Part shown: positions 5,567 through 6,053 of the stretch, piece after piece
Position numbering within the stretch: position 1 is the first letter of the stretch
How the letters are laid out: every line of letters begins with the position of its first letter
Source: Dehalococcoidia bacterium
GTDB lineage: Bacteria > Chloroflexota > Dehalococcoidia > GIF9 > AB-539-J10
Reading direction: 5' to 3'
Assembly (NCBI GenBank): GCA_030589825.1
Contig: JAUUZT010000054.1
Location: 1 to 6,053 of the forward strand
Length of the DNA stretch: 6,053 nucleotides
Made by a program: the position numbers and the translations under genes
The notes under the pieces: generated by a model
Database searches by the model: none
What the model saw: only the letters and a program-made list of their open reading frames with translations
What the model was told of the DNA's origin: nothing

Positions 5567-6053
5567 CTATCTTTTTAGCCTTGCCTGTACAGCTTCACTC
5601 TCAAGTTCTCTTATAGCATCAGATGCAATCCATCTTGCAGCCTTTGAATCAAGTTGCTGAATAGCCTTGGCAGTATCTATCGCAGCTTTGTTTAAGTAGA
5701 GGTTCCTTTTTCCTATATGCCTGAGCGCCCAATTAACAGCTTTTTTCACGAAATTCCGGTCGTCCGTAGCTCCTCGTACTATAACAGAAAGCAGTTCAAT
5801 GAATTTCTCATCATGCGCGGTCTTGTCATGCCATGCAATGCAGGCTATCAGCGCAAAAGCAGCCCTTTTTACAAATTCTTCTTCCCTGATAGACCAGTCG
5901 TATATTTTCCCCCAGGCCAGAGGACTCTTGTCAAATAGGTTCATACAAACTTGGTCACAAACATCCCAGGAGTTAAAATCTTTCACCCAATCATCCATTT
6001 GATCCGCGGTTAATTTATTGGGATCTGCTATCATTCCTGCTAAAATCATTGCC
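5567..6053 (-). CDS. DNA alkylation repair glycosylase, AlkD family (partial, N-terminus off window)
   Basis: The C-terminal part (about 162 codons) of a HEAT-like-repeat DNA glycosylase (Pfam PF08713) that removes bulky or positively charged alkylated bases such as N3- and N7-alkylpurines in the cytoplasm. The gene enters from the right edge. The reading frame is still open at 6053, and the ATG at 6049 lies inside a conserved helix, so it is not the start. Family length (about 220-240) suggests 60-80 residues are missing. Counting from that internal Met: SWDVCD (27-32) gives Trp28 and Asp32, matching Trp109 and catalytic Asp113 of Bacillus cereus AlkD. Arg62 in FVKRAAF fits Arg148, and Trp107 in AVNWALR fits Trp187. 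All the DNA- and base-contacting residues in the visible part are therefore kept, and the enzyme looks active. It shares strand with hemolysin III, but 258 bases and a separate promoter lie between them. Confidence 0.92.
   Translation of the reverse strand, partial: AMILAGMIADPNKLTADQMDDWVKDFNSWDVCDQVCMNLFDKSPLAWGKIYDWSIREEEFVKRAAFALIACIAWHDKTAHDEKFIELLSVIVRGATDDRNFVKKAVNWALRHIGKRNLYLNKAAIDTAKAIQQLDSKAARWIASDAIRELESEAVQARLKR

Overview
This window is AT-rich (about 40% G+C by eye) and looks like the chromosome of an anaerobic bacterium. The bacterial signs are a lipoprotein signal peptide with a lipobox, Shine-Dalgarno sequences (GGAG, AGGGGAGGG, GGAGG) and two perfect TTGACA -35 boxes. The anaerobic sign is a COG1900/DUF39 homocysteine-biosynthesis gene followed by a NIL-domain (probable ferredoxin) gene, a pair typical of methanogens, sulfate reducers, Dehalococcoidia-like lineages and other strict anaerobes. 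The phylum cannot be fixed from the sequence alone. I see no mobile element, CRISPR array, tRNA or rRNA.

Layout, left to right. (1) Positions 1-1398, minus strand: a two-gene operon. It has the HcyBio sulfurtransferase (190-1398) and then, after a 4-base gap, the start of a NIL-domain gene that runs off the left edge. A good sigma70-type promoter lies just upstream (1421-1449). (2) Positions 1554-2159, plus strand: a lipid-anchored cyclophilin-type peptidyl-prolyl isomerase, divergent from the operon. (3) Positions 2174-3067, minus strand: a short, folate-independent 'core' MetE-type methionine synthase, convergent with the cyclophilin across only 14 bases. (4) Positions 3068-3333: a very AT-rich divergent intergenic region with an AT-only perfect inverted repeat. 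(5) Positions 3334-4524, plus strand: an MFS transporter of the fosmidomycin-resistance-like type. (6) Positions 4673-5308, minus strand: a hemolysin III/PAQR-like membrane protein. The only workable start with a ribosome-binding site is an ATA codon. (7) Positions 5567-6053, minus strand: the C-terminal two thirds of an AlkD-type DNA alkylation repair glycosylase, running off the right edge. Intergenic stretches 1399-1553, 3068-3333, 4525-4672 and 5309-5566 are all under 300 bases and show only the sites listed.

Functionally, genes 1 and 3 form a methionine-synthesis locus. HcyBio plus the NIL protein are expected to turn aspartate semialdehyde and sulfide into homocysteine, and the core methionine synthase would methylate it, probably from a corrinoid-bound methyl group. 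Both enzymes differ from their families at key positions. HcyBio has Glu where I expect the second conserved Cys of a GTDCYP motif, and the methionine synthase has Ala where the Glu zinc ligand should be. The MFS, hemolysin III and AlkD genes show no clear link to this pathway.
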